Shown piece after piece: positions 24,565 through 37,631 of a stretch of 64,000 nucleotides of DNA. Origin of the DNA: Diprion similis (Eukaryota; Arthropoda; Insecta; Hymenoptera; Diprionidae). A model generated the notes under the pieces. That model saw nothing but the letters and a program-made list of their open reading frames with translations, made no database searches and had not been told where the DNA came from. Both the position numbers and the translations under genes were made by a program. The stretch is taken from positions 15,402,031-15,466,030 of the forward strand of contig NC_060106.1 of the NCBI RefSeq assembly GCF_021155765.1. Reading direction: 5' to 3'. Positions within the stretch are counted from its first letter, which is position 1. Each line of letters begins with the position of its first letter.

Positions 24565-24570
24565 TTTATA
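24565..24570 (-). promoter_or_regulatory. TATA box of CPR-4
   Basis: The minus strand reads GGCTATAAAGGC. It lies 161 bases upstream of the ATG, so the leader would be about 130 nt, longer than in the sibling genes. A TTAGT initiator-like site lies about 37 bases downstream; no better initiator is visible. Confidence 0.65.
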
Positions 24571-26059
24571 GCCACGACAATCACCTAGCTTTACATAACC
24601 CGGGAAAGTGTACTTTGAGCAACTACTCCAGCTAGGACTTCCACCTTGGCATCCTGCGCCCGGCTCTGCTGGCCCTGAATCCTCGATGCTCCCTTAGTAC
24701 GCGTCCTTAATTCCTTCCTCGCCCTCTTCAAATGCTTCGGAAAGACAATCTCGCTGGACTTACCTTTCATCCACCTTACGCAAGCTCGATGGTTGCTGGA
24801 AAAACGGATGGGGCACTAAGCTTGACCTTCTTTGATTCCATTTGATAGAGGATTGTGTTATACCAGACGATGATCGACTTCGTTAAAAGAGGAAAATCGA
24901 ATCGTTGGATGATGTTTTGAAACAACCCAAGTCCTTCAGACACATCTGGGTCAAGCGGTTACCGAAAAGGTCAAGTTTGATGGTTCTTGGCTCTGGAGAA
25001 CTATGCGCGTGATTTATTCGCCGAATCCCGTATTATCGTATGGTAATTATATATATATATATAAATACATACGCTCGACTCTCATCCCCGTGGTGCAGAG
25101 CAGACTTTCGTTTAATTCTGGCCATGAATATGTGTCACGTAATTTGTGTAATTACCTCGACTTAAATTAGCGCCAATCCATCGTCTTTCAGATTTTGCAA
25201 GCGAGCCGGCGCATCTCGAGTCTGCACTAACCGGTAGTTAATGTCAATTCATACCCGATCAAGAATAAGAGGACGATTCGACACGCGGTGATCAATCCGC
25301 CCGATTGTCGACATGAATGCTATACGATTTTGTATAAAAATGTGGAAACTCCTTCAGGATTGTGAGTTGCGGCGCTGATCATATTTCGGCTCCATGGACC
25401 ACAGAGAGAGAAAACAAACCTTGCCAGAGTAATTACCGTAAAAACGGGTCAAGCAGGCCAAATAAGGGTCAAGTTAGTCAACATCTTGGAGTCTCAGCGA
25501 TGTGACAGATGAATTCGAGGACACGCCGCCTGTCACATAGTAAATGGGTAAACCGGTAACAGAGCCTGTTGTAGCGACTTGACGTTTGACGTTACTGCTA
25601 TTCTTGGATGCCAAAAAACTCTTGGATGCCAAAAAATATGAACTCAGAGGCCTTTAGTGACACATGAATCTTTGGGCTCCAGGCTATTTTGTATTCCAAC
25701 CATTGTGTTGGGCCTCGTTGTCCAAACCTGATAGTCTCAGCACGCAACACTTACTTCCATCTTAATATTCCCAAGTAAGTGTGTAGTGTATTCAACGTAT
25801 TATCTTTGTGCTTCCAACGTTTGGCCGTATGAAGTTGCGCTCGGTGGGGTTCTGAATGTGACTTGATCTGTACGTTCTCTCTGATATTTTCCGACCTTTA
25901 TGGATCCGAGAATGTGATTGAATCCAAACCCATCGTTGTATCCAATACCGCGGTTCGTTGGGTTCGTTCTTAAATGCCCCTTCGATAATCCCAACAGAAT
26001 TCCATCGATTTAGTATTCAATCAATAAAGTAAATTACACTATATGGCATGGATTGTATG
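24571..26059. other. intergenic, upstream of CPR-4
   Basis: No supported gene. It includes a short AT run (25047-25063) and a tandem duplication of CTTGGATGCCAAAAAA at 25603-25618 and 25621-25636. The first part is presumably the regulatory flank of CPR-4. Confidence 0.5.
25603..25636. repeat. 16-base direct tandem duplication
   Basis: CTTGGATGCCAAAAAA occurs twice with an 18-base period and no mismatch. Confidence 0.85.
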
Positions 26060-26398
26060 TAATGTATTTACATTTACTATTGTAAAAATGTTGGTAACAT
26101 ACAATTGGAGAATTCACTCTGAGTACATGCGATACGTCATTAGTCTGATGATACGACGTGTGTACGTTTAGAATTGGTCAGACCAAAAAATATGTAAATA
26201 CATTTTTCCAACGATCAATCGAACTGCGTGTTAGTGGATTAAAATAAATTACACTTCATAGCTACATTTTTTTGGTCTGGCCAATTCTAAACGTTCATAC
26301 GTCGTGTCATCAGACTAATGACGTATCGCATTTACTCAGAGTGAATTCTCCAATTGTATGTTGCAAACATATTTACAATAGAAAATGTAAATATATTA
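26060..26398. mobile_element. foldback / MITE-like element with ~136 bp inverted arms
   Basis: The left arm (26060-26195) and right arm (about 26263-26398) are reverse complements at roughly nine positions in ten, with a long exact block around ACATACAATTGGAGAATTCA. The ends read ATGTATTTACATTT and its near-complement. Both termini are bounded by TA, which would fit a TA target-site duplication as in Tc1/mariner-type MITEs; TA is too short to prove this in AT-rich DNA. The spacer is about 67 bases. There is no coding capacity. Confidence 0.85.
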
Positions 26399-29300
26399 GA
26401 AAAACTATTCAACTTTCGACGGGTGATATTTGATGTGAATTTAATTCACAGGTTTCTAAAGTTTAGAAAACTTCGCACAAGCATGTGGAAAAAAATTTCT
26501 CGCATCGTAATCGTCTCTGCACTCAGTTGGAGCGCAAAGAGTAGGCAAACTTACAAAAACTGATTATTCGAAGAACAAAGTTTGTCGGCTGCTTCGAAAT
26601 TGATTGAATGAACAATGAAGCGGACGTGGACCCGCTTCGTTGAGATTCTTACAAAAAAATCATTTATAGATATTCTGTTCTGATTTTGTCGAACACACAT
26701 TTCATGTCACATCCATATAGACCTGAAGCCTAAATATGCGATTTATTCAGACGTTTGTTAAATTAAGACACCCGTTTCTCCAGATCAAACAATTTGCAAC
26801 AGCTTAATTAACACGAATGCAATATAAATATGTTGAATCATAAAGTTGAATATCACCGTGGTAATTGACGAGTAATGGATTGAAAACAAACATTCCATGA
26901 TCGAGATAAGTAATGACGAAGAGGTCAAAGGCCAGGAGCATCACGCCATAGGAATTCTAGAATCAGTGGTAATCGCTGGTGTCGTGAAATTCGACGAGGT
27001 TTAAGAGCAGCCGCGCAGATTTATGCCGTTTGCTCATGCAGCTGCGACACGTTCCAAGCCGCAATTTCTCCCGCGTTGCTGAACCATCGAGAGGACGGAA
27101 AAGGCCATTTCGAGCTCTGCACGAGCTGCAGCGGATGAGTATTTTAATGCTATTGCCATTATGAAATGGCGACGGTAAAACAACCATAACCGGGCAAACT
27201 CGTAATCGTGTACAGTACAATATACCGTGTATAGTATAAACAGCACTGTGCGATTATCTCTCAGTGTTTCATGATCATTTGTAATTAAACGATTCGTGCA
27301 CCTTGAACTTTTATGAATACTTCGCGACCCGGTCCGTTTATTGCAAACCGAACTGCGCGTTACGGAGTTCCTTGTCCTATCATCCTCCGATGCTTGACTG
27401 ATTGATCGTGGGAATTTTGCACCTCGCGTTACATAGTCGAAGGTAATCGGTGATGTAAAAATAAATTGATGGGTACGCCGTGTTTATACGTGACTGCTTT
27501 GACCCGTATGCTCGATTCTACTTGAGTATCAATTATCAACGGCGTTTCAGGAATTAAAGGTACGATTTTGAGTCCATGAATAGACTGCACCGATTTCAAA
27601 TTGAGCATTTGGTTTATCCGAGCTTTTATCGCGACGAGGTAAACGGAAGTATGAACTCCACCTTATCTCAATCTCTCGAATCTTATTTTGTTCGGAAATG
27701 GACTCGCAGTATACCCGCATATTATGCGAAAACTCGTAAAAGCATTGCAAATTGAACTTGTGCTTTATTTGAAATAAAATATGTAAAGTACTCGAGCCAT
27801 TTTGAGACCCGCACTGTTTGTTTTTCGCCAGAAAAATCGTGTCGAACGAGTTTTCTACTTCGAAATTATGCGTAATTGAATTACTTTTCATTTCCGTTTC
27901 GAACCTTTCGTGCAAGCTTCGCAACTCCGTGCTTAGCCGTGATGTTTACCGGATGATTATACCACTGCTGGCGAAATTCTGAGCATTTCTCTCAGACGAT
28001 AGACCACTTTTAGCACCTATTAATGGTATGAAAATATTTTCGAATGATCTTAGACGCATTAACAAAGATGCCGCGTATTACGCAGCTCCAACGGCAAGTA
28101 TAAATCATCACGTCATGCGATCGTCCAACCAGCGTGATTTTCGATGATGTTAAACACACGCGTGGCGTGTTTGTACAACGTGTGCAGGCGCCATGTGTGC
28201 GTATGCGTTTGTTTGGCGGTAAATATTGTACAATGTAATTGAAAGTAAAAACTATTACGCGACTTGGTGCTTCTCCCAACGCCTCGCGGCGATCGGACGT
28301 CGATTTTTACAACGAATTTTACACTCGTTACGTATCAACATGAAACTTGTTTCGTTCGATATCTTGCAACCGTTTCCTCCGGAGAGAAGTACACGTGCAC
28401 AATAAACGAAAAATAAAATATGAGATTCGTATGTAATTTTTTGACCCCGTGATTATCTACGTACCCTGAAAACGACCTTCCCGAGGTGTTGGAACCCGTG
28501 ACTTCTTCGATAACGAGATGAATGAGAACAAAAAAATTATCTTCGTTACAACGAACGCTCACCAATTCTTCTTCGGTATTAATCTGCCTTGTCATAGACG
28601 ATTGATCAATGTTACTATTATGTAAACACGTACTCAGGATGATTCTTTCATTTCTGACTATTGATTTATTGCCCATTTGTCCCCCTCTCTTGTTCTTCTA
28701 TTTTTCTACCTATCGCTGCTGCTCCGTTGAAACACCTGACAGAAAAACCATAGTTCATCATATTCGAAGGATCCAGCAAATCCCCTCAGACCCAGAGGTT
28801 AGAAACGTAGAGAATTACACGTATAGGTATGTATACTTAGTACTGTTTCGCCAAACATGGATATCGTCGCTAGATAATCGTCTATTCGTTACAAGGACGA
28901 ACGATCAGATCAGCTCTACAGTCTCGCACGGTTTAACAAAGCGATGGTGTCATCGTTTCTCTGATCATCACTTGTGCGGGATTTGAATTTCGATAATCTG
29001 TAATCTTGAAGAGAAATTCCACCGTGACGTCACACGTTTGGAATTATGAAAACATTTTGCTGCCCGAAAGAATTTTCTCTTCAACTCTTCTAACCAGGCG
29101 CTAATTCAAACGAATTTAATAGTTGGCTCAAAATTACGACACTCTTGGTGCGTATGTTGACTTTATCGCCGCGTCTTCAGCGATATGACACAGTCTACTA
29201 ATTAAAGCAGCGACTCCTGTATACTGCAGTTCGGGTCTCAATTCGAACACTGGAAGGGACAAGTGTTGGACAAAAATTTTATACACTTGCTACGAAGAAT

Positions 29301-30159
29301 AGGTGAAAAAATTGGCTCGTCGTTGTGAATGATATATATATGCATATGCATATAAACAGATATATATATTACACTGCATCCCAATTTTTTTTACTTACTT
29401 GCATATGTATATACCTCGCTGCAGACTTGTTTTATTATACATAGGTGATGTGATAATATTATGAAAATGTAATTTTAAGTTAGTAAACAGTCCTAGTTTA
29501 CAAAACGAACAACTTGAATTCATTTCAAGGTAGCTCTATATGTTGATACGTAGATGCAAGTAATTTAAATGAATTTCTTTCCTGTTTACCATAAGAATTT
29601 TACCGATTTCATATATAAATGTCAATATCTTGAAAAAGAGTACATATTACATTTGCATATATACATACATATATTTGTGTCAAAATTTTATTTCTTAATT
29701 ATTAAAGCGTTGTAAACATATTTTTCAGGCCGAATGTCACCCTGATATACGACGTACCGGTATAATAATCGGGTGAAATTCCGTCGACCGAAACCCTGAA
29801 AGCACTTCGCAACGGCTAAATTCTCCCTCTTGAGCCCAATATCCAATCCCAGAAATTCTAACTCTGGGAATATAAAATGCCGGAGATCATCAGGCGATGA
29901 CGTATTTTACAAATGACTACACGCAAACATTATCTCGTAACAATTTCTACTTATTTAATCAGCCAACTAAATTCACGATTCGTTAATTGTGTCATAATAA
30001 ACCGAGGCGCGGGTCGTAAATACGTGAATGAAATAATAAATATAAGGAAATAACACCAAAACGTAATCGCGTGACTACGTTTCTGTGCAAATTTTCGCCA
30101 AACTTTGTTCCTCGAGGCACGGAAGAGACGCTAATTTTAAGACGTGCCCTGCAACGGAC
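26399..30159. other. gene-poor stretch
   Basis: AT-rich DNA with only short unsupported frames, for example at 27547-27924, 28335-28676 and 28609-28986. Around 29330-29365 there are ATATATGCATATGCATATA-type palindromes. I see no splice-bounded coding segment here. Confidence 0.5.
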
Positions 30160-30600
30160 TGAAAATCGTCGACGATGCATCGGACGGATTCCTCCGGGCT
30201 ACCCGACAACGAGGTCCAGGATGCTGCGCATGACGACGAGCATCTTTGCCCCGCGGCTAGCTACGTTCGTGTCGGAGACTCGGGCCACGGGCTTGTCTTG
30301 TCCGCCAAAAGTGAAAGTTCTCCTCTCCGTCGTTCGGTAAAGGTCGACTCATCTTCACGAGTGGCCACCGCAACACAACATAGGCGGCAGCCAAACGGAA
30401 TGCCACTGTGGGAATACAAACACCATCACGTTTTCCATCTTGGTAGCAGCCAGCGTTACAGGCCAAGGGTTTCCCTCTAACCAACCTTTGCCGTCTACGA
30501 CATGAATAACCGAGCCATGGCTTTATATTCGAAGGAACGATTCGACAACGATTCGTCGTCTTGAGATGTAGAAGAGAGTCTTTTATTATTCTTCTTTTTC
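30160..30600 (-). other. GC-rich island with cysteine-bearing open frame, unresolved
   Basis: A GC-rich block inside AT-rich DNA, open in several frames on both strands. The minus-strand frame that ends at 30257 is open upstream past 30550 without an ATG. It encodes a segment with cysteine spacing C-x13-C-x3-C-x9-C (about 30510-30430) ending GKRDGVCIP. This loosely resembles cysteine-rich secreted domains such as trypsin-inhibitor-like or defensin gamma-core segments, but the expected later cysteines are absent in frame. A plus-strand ATG frame of 101 codons (30175-30480) overlaps it. It could be an exon, a decayed gene, or chance. I cannot assign a function. Confidence 0.25.
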
Positions 30601-31105
30601 AACCACATTCTGAATCTGTTATAGAAAATTTATTTCGACGAAGCAAATTTCACCCAATCTGCATTTATCTTAATGCTTGATGAATTTTATTCATCGGTGG
30701 AATCGTCTCTGGATTAACGATGAATTTTAAGCTACGGTATAATCGAGTCAAGAATCAATTATAATTAGTTACGCTTCCCACTGAAATTTCAATTTCAAGC
30801 CAATTGAATATTCGTGTATGACAAACTTCTCACAGAATTCGTTAACATTATAGTAAATTCAAGACTTTGGTAGTTTCTTTTTTTTTTATTATTATTTTTA
30901 ACTTCGTATGAGATACAGGTACAATAATTATATAATTGAACAACAGGTAGACGATAAAACCTTATTTGGTCACTCAATTTTTTTGCAGTATACGCTACAC
31001 CCGATTCGGTGTTTTTTTTTCTTCATCCTCAGTCAGAATAATTTTGCAAATAATTCGTAAGAGTGCACGAAGCTTGGCGTAAATTGACGGTGGTAAATTC
31101 GGGGA

Positions 31106-31194
31106 TATAAAAGGGTACGGTAATAGCGTAAGAAACGATCATTGGGTACACTGGAAGGCAACAAAATAAAACGAAAATGAAAAAGGTATAAAAG
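31106..31194 (+). promoter_or_regulatory. two identical TATA boxes with candidate mini-exon
   Basis: TATAAAAG occurs at 31106-31113 and again at 31187-31194. After the first comes an initiator-like TCATT (A at 31141) and then ATGAAAAAG at 31177-31185 directly followed by GTATAA. This copies the cuticle-gene layout of TATA, short leader, tiny first exon and GT. No convincing second exon was found, and the donor is weak, so this is only a candidate promoter. Confidence 0.25.
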
Positions 31195-34100
31195 AATCCC
31201 CGGCGGAGACGGCGCGTTTAAATTTCCAGGACAAGACTTTCTCCGCTGCCCACGCGGCGGCGGTCCATCGACAAATCTTCTGGACGCTTCCAGCGAGAGA
31301 TGATCATCGCCCCTGGTTATTACTTGACCAATAAAGGATCAGAGAAGAATTCCCCGCGTGACGTGACTTATCAGGAATCGGTGACGCAACCAGTTACGTT
31401 GATGTATTAAAAATATCGCGAATCCAGATCAGGAAATGCAGCTGTTCAAATAGGTGAACGATTATTTGACAGAGAGACGATATTAGTCAAGATTTTAAAG
31501 GACGCGAATGTGTAATACTTTGGTATGCATACCGGCAATCGGATTAACTTTACGCAACACTCGAAGATGCAGTGATGTAATAAATTTCACAAGGATCCTC
31601 ATCTTCAGGATGAAATTTTTTCGAACTTGGAGTGTGTTTGGTTTCTTCTTATTCCCGAATTCTTCGATCGAATTCTCCGACCATTTTCGGCAATGTGCAA
31701 ATACTCGCTTCGCATATGACTTACACTTGAATTAAGGATCTGCATTTTTAACTTCACGCATTCGGGTTCCGTGTTTGCCTTTTGCGATGGACAAACACTT
31801 CCACTTTGCCTCTCGCTTCGGCCAGGATTTTGGTCCAAGTTTGGACCGCTGAGCAAATTCTTTTCCAGTGATTTATCGTTATTCGACACGCACCGAGTTG
31901 GCGTGACCAAACCTCAACGAAAGTGATTTAAATTGAATCACGTACGTAAGATACGAGCAGGCGAGAATTCGGCGATACTGTTATTTCGTTTTCTCGTAGG
32001 TACTTTTTCGAGGGCGGCTTCGCGGACTTACTTCCGTCGTACGGAGAATTAATTATTTTTACTCACTTCAGGATGAAATATCTGCATTGACTCCCGGCCT
32101 GCTGTTGAGTTATGGGATACGGTTGCTCGGGATAAATGAATTCCACATCAGAAACCGAAGTGTCGATGTAATTAATGTCTACACTAGCTGTGCAGGTTCC
32201 ATATCCATGTGCAGAGTGAGCTACTCCATATGACAATTAAATATTATTAATAGTCTTGTGTGCAGGCCGGCTTAGATAAAACAAAACTGACTTTCCCGCG
32301 CCGAGAAAAATTTCTAAATGTGACTCCCACAAAGTTCTTAACTATATATTTTCATTCTTTACTATGACCGAATGGTAGAGTCCAGAGGACAAAACAAAAA
32401 TCAGTTTTTTTTCCAAGCTGTAGTCAAAAAATCGAGTACGCGTCATTAGTTCATTTGGACAAGGTAATTTTGATGTTTGAATATGGTAAACAGATTAATC
32501 TTACGGTCGTCAGAAAAAGTATGAAGTATTGTCAACTATAATCTGAAATGAGAATAAATGATGAAAATAAAAAAAGGAACAAAACTAAGTGAAAAAAAGA
32601 TAACGATTTACCAATCGTATTATACACTCCCGAAAATGTCGGTAAAAAAAATTGTTTGTCGGTAAAAAAGAGATTCACCGAAACGTTCGTAATATTTTTT
32701 TACTGATTACTAAATGGTGATCAATTTACCAAATATCTGACTCGGGTAAAAGCCGGAGTAACTTGAAACTTCCGTGGTACGGTTGGTCACATTGATTTGC
32801 GTTGGTAATGCAGGTGTTTCGGTTAACGGTGAGGAGCTTTCGAGCCGTGCTGCCGCTTACGAGAGAATCTGCAATCCACGAGAAACTCACCGGCCGAACT
32901 TCGTGTCTGACCATACGGTACAAGTACTACTTCAAATTTCCTACGGTGAGCTGGGATATTATCTTTCGTTTATTGTGGTTTAAGGAAAGGATTTTACAGA
33001 CGAGTTAAATTTTTGAATTTAGAACAAACTCAGAGCTGTGAATGAAGAATGTGTTTTGGTTTACAGGAAAATTGGATTGGAAGATGAGACGGCATCGAGT
33101 CGGTTGAGAATATACCTGCTTTCACCTGAGCCAGTCTTGAAAAATTAAGAAAAGCTGTGATATCGATCTAATTTAAATAATAAGGCATCCAGATAAAAAT
33201 GGGATTGTATATAAAATCTGTAATTATTATTTCGGACGCGTGTCTGAATATATTTCCAATAACTTGATATTGCTATATTTCGAACAGATATGACTAATCG
33301 GAAAGCTGAGAGTGGAAGAAATGTGTATACAAATCGTAGATAAAGAAATTCTTATAATCGATTCAAACCAGTATAACAAAATGAACTAAATTGTAAAGAA
33401 CGAGATTAAATCGTAACTGAATGACTTTGCCTCAGAATCACCTCAGCTGCACAGCATGCGATTAAAAAAACTCCATTAAAAATCTATTTCATCTAAACAT
33501 GGCATTGAGCCAATGCCCGAAAGCAACATAGCGGCCAAAACAAACGAGACGAAATATATCGTGTAATTTTATTCTTTAATTAGGATCTGCGACGTTCTTC
33601 AGATCGTGGTTGAATTCATCTAGACGCAATTTGGGATTGTTGACTATCACTATGACGTTCGATCCAAGTGCCACATTATCCTAATCCTAATTTGGTATAA
33701 TTCGCCCGAAGGTCGCGGGCGATTGACATTTCGATTCGTCTAACCGAAGTGCTTCGTACGTCGCAATTAGGAGCATGAAAATTACGACGTGATCTCGTTT
33801 CATTCTGCAGATAACGTCGAGAAGACGGAGAAGAACAAAGGAGTTACATCTAACAATAAGTGTGTGTGTATTAACTTGCGGGTATAAAATTCTTTGGACG
33901 AGAGTGGAAAAACAATTTATTGAACCTGAGACAGCTGCTGATCGCCTTTGAGTGGGTGCGTCAAATCTAAAAGCCGAAAAGAAATGCTTATTCTCGCATT
34001 TAAAATCCCGTTGTTATGAATAATGGGTGCAATATGTCAGTCAGCGTGGGACGCGTTGTATTTAAAAAGCCGTGATTTCACTGTCACTCTCTATATTCTC

Positions 34101-37100
34101 TACTCGCATGACAAAACTCCCAAGTGCGTCACGGCGCTGGTTTTTGTTCGTCGAATCAGTTAAGGAACCAAACTTGGCGGATAAAGCGGTTTGCATATTT
34201 TTCGCAGTGCCAAAGTTTGCAGTGACTAAACGCAGGAAATGTTTTGCTAATTTCTTTAAGATCTGCGATCCTCTATTCTCGAGTCACGATCGTCTCAATA
34301 AATTGGCCAAAATCGAACGGACCTGCGATGCGAAATCGAATTTTCAAAAATATTCACCCTACAAATTAGCATCTCAAATTTCTAATTCAAGCAAACGATG
34401 TTACGTGTCCTACGATTTCTACATCATACTGTGAAACGATTATTCTGTTTTATGCTCCTCGAACCTTAGGATGTAACTTTATACCTACTAAATAAAAAAA
34501 ATAAGGGATTATACGACGAACGAGGAGAGGATGGCTGGTAGTCCATGGAAGAAACAAGTATTATGTCTCCGACTCCATTCACAACATTTAGGACTAATTA
34601 GAGCTTGGTAAGAGGAGAAACAAACGACCACAAACCATTTAATACCCCTGCTTTCCATCGTCGTACAGGCCGACAGTTCGACGGTGCTGCGCAAATTCTC
34701 TAGATCGACTGCGAAGTACCCAAACCCACGGAAACGACAAATAGGAAAATTTTTTCCAACAGTAAATATCACTCATTAAAATATGATTTCACTGTTCAGA
34801 TGCAGTTGACTGCCAAAAGAATTTATACCGATGCGTTCAGCTGTGATTATTCTTGATAATACCAAAGTGCTACTCTTTCTTCCACACGTGTCTCAAACGG
34901 TGAGTAATCTTATTTAAATCGAAATTCGCTTACCATACTTTTCGCTGAAAAGCATCACGACGATTTCTGGAGGTTCTCAGATCATGACCTACATGCTACA
35001 TGCTAGTTAGTCCGTGTTGAAAACGTGTCACCGAATGATCACGTAAATATACACACCGTTTGTGTGTAGTTAGCGGTTGGAAAAAAGGAAAATAAATACA
35101 AGTAGATAAATTCTTGATCGTGATATTTATAGATATATCCCATACATATATATATATATAGGAGGGCGAGTTTCGTACACCGGTTAATTTATTATTCGCT
35201 ATCCGACAGCCGACCGAAAATAGCCGCGGTAAATATAATCGCTTATATTCGAGTATTGCGTACAGTATCTATACATATAATACGATATACCTACGCGTTT
35301 GTTCACCGACAGTCGCCCATTCATAGTTTCTCAGAGAGTTGTGAAGGCGGCGGCGGGCGCCGAAGGAGGTGAACTCCTCGTATAATTAACGCCGTCAGCT
35401 TCGTGGAGTAGCTGAATCACGAACGAGTCTGAAATCGATTTACAACTATGGCTGATGGCATACGTAACGCAATTGAAGGAAATTATCGGGCAGATGGTAA
35501 CATGGCTCCAGGCTTTTAATTCGATAAATCCTGCAATTTCATCCTTATAAGCTCGAGGCGCTTTTGCCGAGGAGGAAGTGGTTGCGTTTCAAAATCCTGA
35601 TCCTGAAGCCAGGTGACACCGAATCCTGTCAACGAACCGCACAGGTGAAAACTGGCAATGAGACAACAGATCTGATGTGACAAATTACTCGGATACGTGC
35701 CAGATTCGAGCTTTTTGCGGCGGGTAAAACTTTGACAATAAATGTATAATAGGAAGAAGCTTCAGCAACCCTGGTAATAAAAGTAATAATAATAATATTA
35801 AGTATACCGCTCAAAGAACTTGTAAGAGAGAAACAAATGGTCTACATAGATCAAAAAGTAAATTCTGTAGAGCCCAGTTTTTCGGCACGTACGAAACAGC
35901 GTTGAATAAAAGAGTGAAACGGAAACGAAAGAAGTTTTAAAAAAAAACTTTGTTCCCAACTACCGACATGGAGCTTCGTGCTGACTGGATGTAAACTTCT
36001 CAATCAAAAGACCGCGTGAGATAAAGCCACGTATTTGAGGCAGCTGTAACAAAATTCAACTTTTTTCACCCATTTTGAGATACGCCGAGTCCGTAAATTT
36101 TCCCAATTTCTTAGGCAAAACTGCGTCACATTCCGCTTGCATGGCGTATAATTTTACAGACAACCTGCCGAATGGCACGATCAATCCGTTCACCGTTTCT
36201 CGATTTTTCATACATATTTTCGAAAATCGCTCGTCTGCCGAGCGCCAATTTCGGCGGGCGATATACCCCGTTCAGATATTTACTCATGCGAAAGCCTTCC
36301 TGCGGTGCGGTAAGACCTTTCGAAAATATTTGTTCACTGCTCACAGTTTGCACGAATGGCGATGTGAATCTTGGAAAGAGTTCCGCCAGGGACGAGTCCT
36401 GTAAAAATGCCGAGATGTCATCTTTGCGCGAAATCACACTTCCGGGAAGATAGAAGACGCGGTTCTCTAGAGCTTTTATATCGCGATGCGCCGCGCGTAG
36501 ATGCAGCTTGCAATAATATTTGAAAGAAAAAAAAAAAAAAGTTCCCAGCTCCGCTTTAAGCCCCTCAGTTAGTGCGGATCTCGAGTCTCGATTCTATTTT
36601 CACGCGAGGACATTTCGCGCGCGTTTCTGATCATTTTGATTCGGGGAAAAGGAAATACTGGCTGCAGCCTTGATCGAAGGCGCATCTTTCAGAAGGCGAG
36701 TAATAATGTCTCATTTCATAACTCGATACCCCAAGACCTGACATAATTCTGCAAACCCGTTATTGAAGGTTAATCTATTCTCTGTTAACTTGTCTGGATA
36801 CCGAAAATCCCGAGTCCGTATGAAATTTTATCCTCACACATGTTTGTACGCCGTGGCTTCTACCAATTTGACGGAAATATTCCACTCGAGCGAGTTGGAT
36901 TATATAAGAGGATTATTTCCAGGGATTATTTCATTGGAAATAATAATTCTGAACAAAGCTCGTCTGCAACGCTTTGAATCCTTACCCCAGAGACAAGGAC
37001 ATGATTAAATTGAACGTTTTTGCCCTGTAATTTCCAATCACATTCCATGGATCAGATATCTGCAGCTGTCGCAAGCATTCTTGCTCTTTGTTACAGCAGA

Positions 37101-37604
37101 AACGAGTTTGCAAGGGTCTTCGTGTTCCGTCTACGTGACAGCAGCCGGGATGGGGTGAAATTGGAGAAAGAAATGGCGAGAACGCGAAGTGGAGATGATA
37201 CAGGAGGAGGAGAAGCGGAAGAGAAAGGGGAAACTTTTTATAGAAGGTGCCTCTCTGATTCCAAGGTGGAAACTATGAATACGCAGGACTATTTAATAGC
37301 AGTAATTTCGATGATGCGGTGACTGGTTTACGCTGACGAATTCATTAAATTGTGACATCATCATTCCACATCATCTTGTTATAAATGCAATAATTATTCG
37401 CATGCATATAAAAGAGTTAGCAATCAGTTCTGTTATTTCGCGCCGGTTTCATTCGAATTTCATTCGCGAATGTTACACGTTTAAGACCTTGACCTACTCG
37501 TCGAGTTCAGTATACCACGCGAACAGAGTTGCGTCAGATAAAACAAGCGTCGAACTCCAACTACTTGGAAGTCAACGGTGGGCGGATCTTCCGGTTACAA
37601 CGAT

Positions 37605-37631
37605 ATCATCGTCATCATCATCATCATCATT
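37605..37631. repeat. (TCA)n microsatellite
   Basis: Trinucleotide array that gives a serine run in one frame and an aspartate run on the other strand. Confidence 0.85.
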
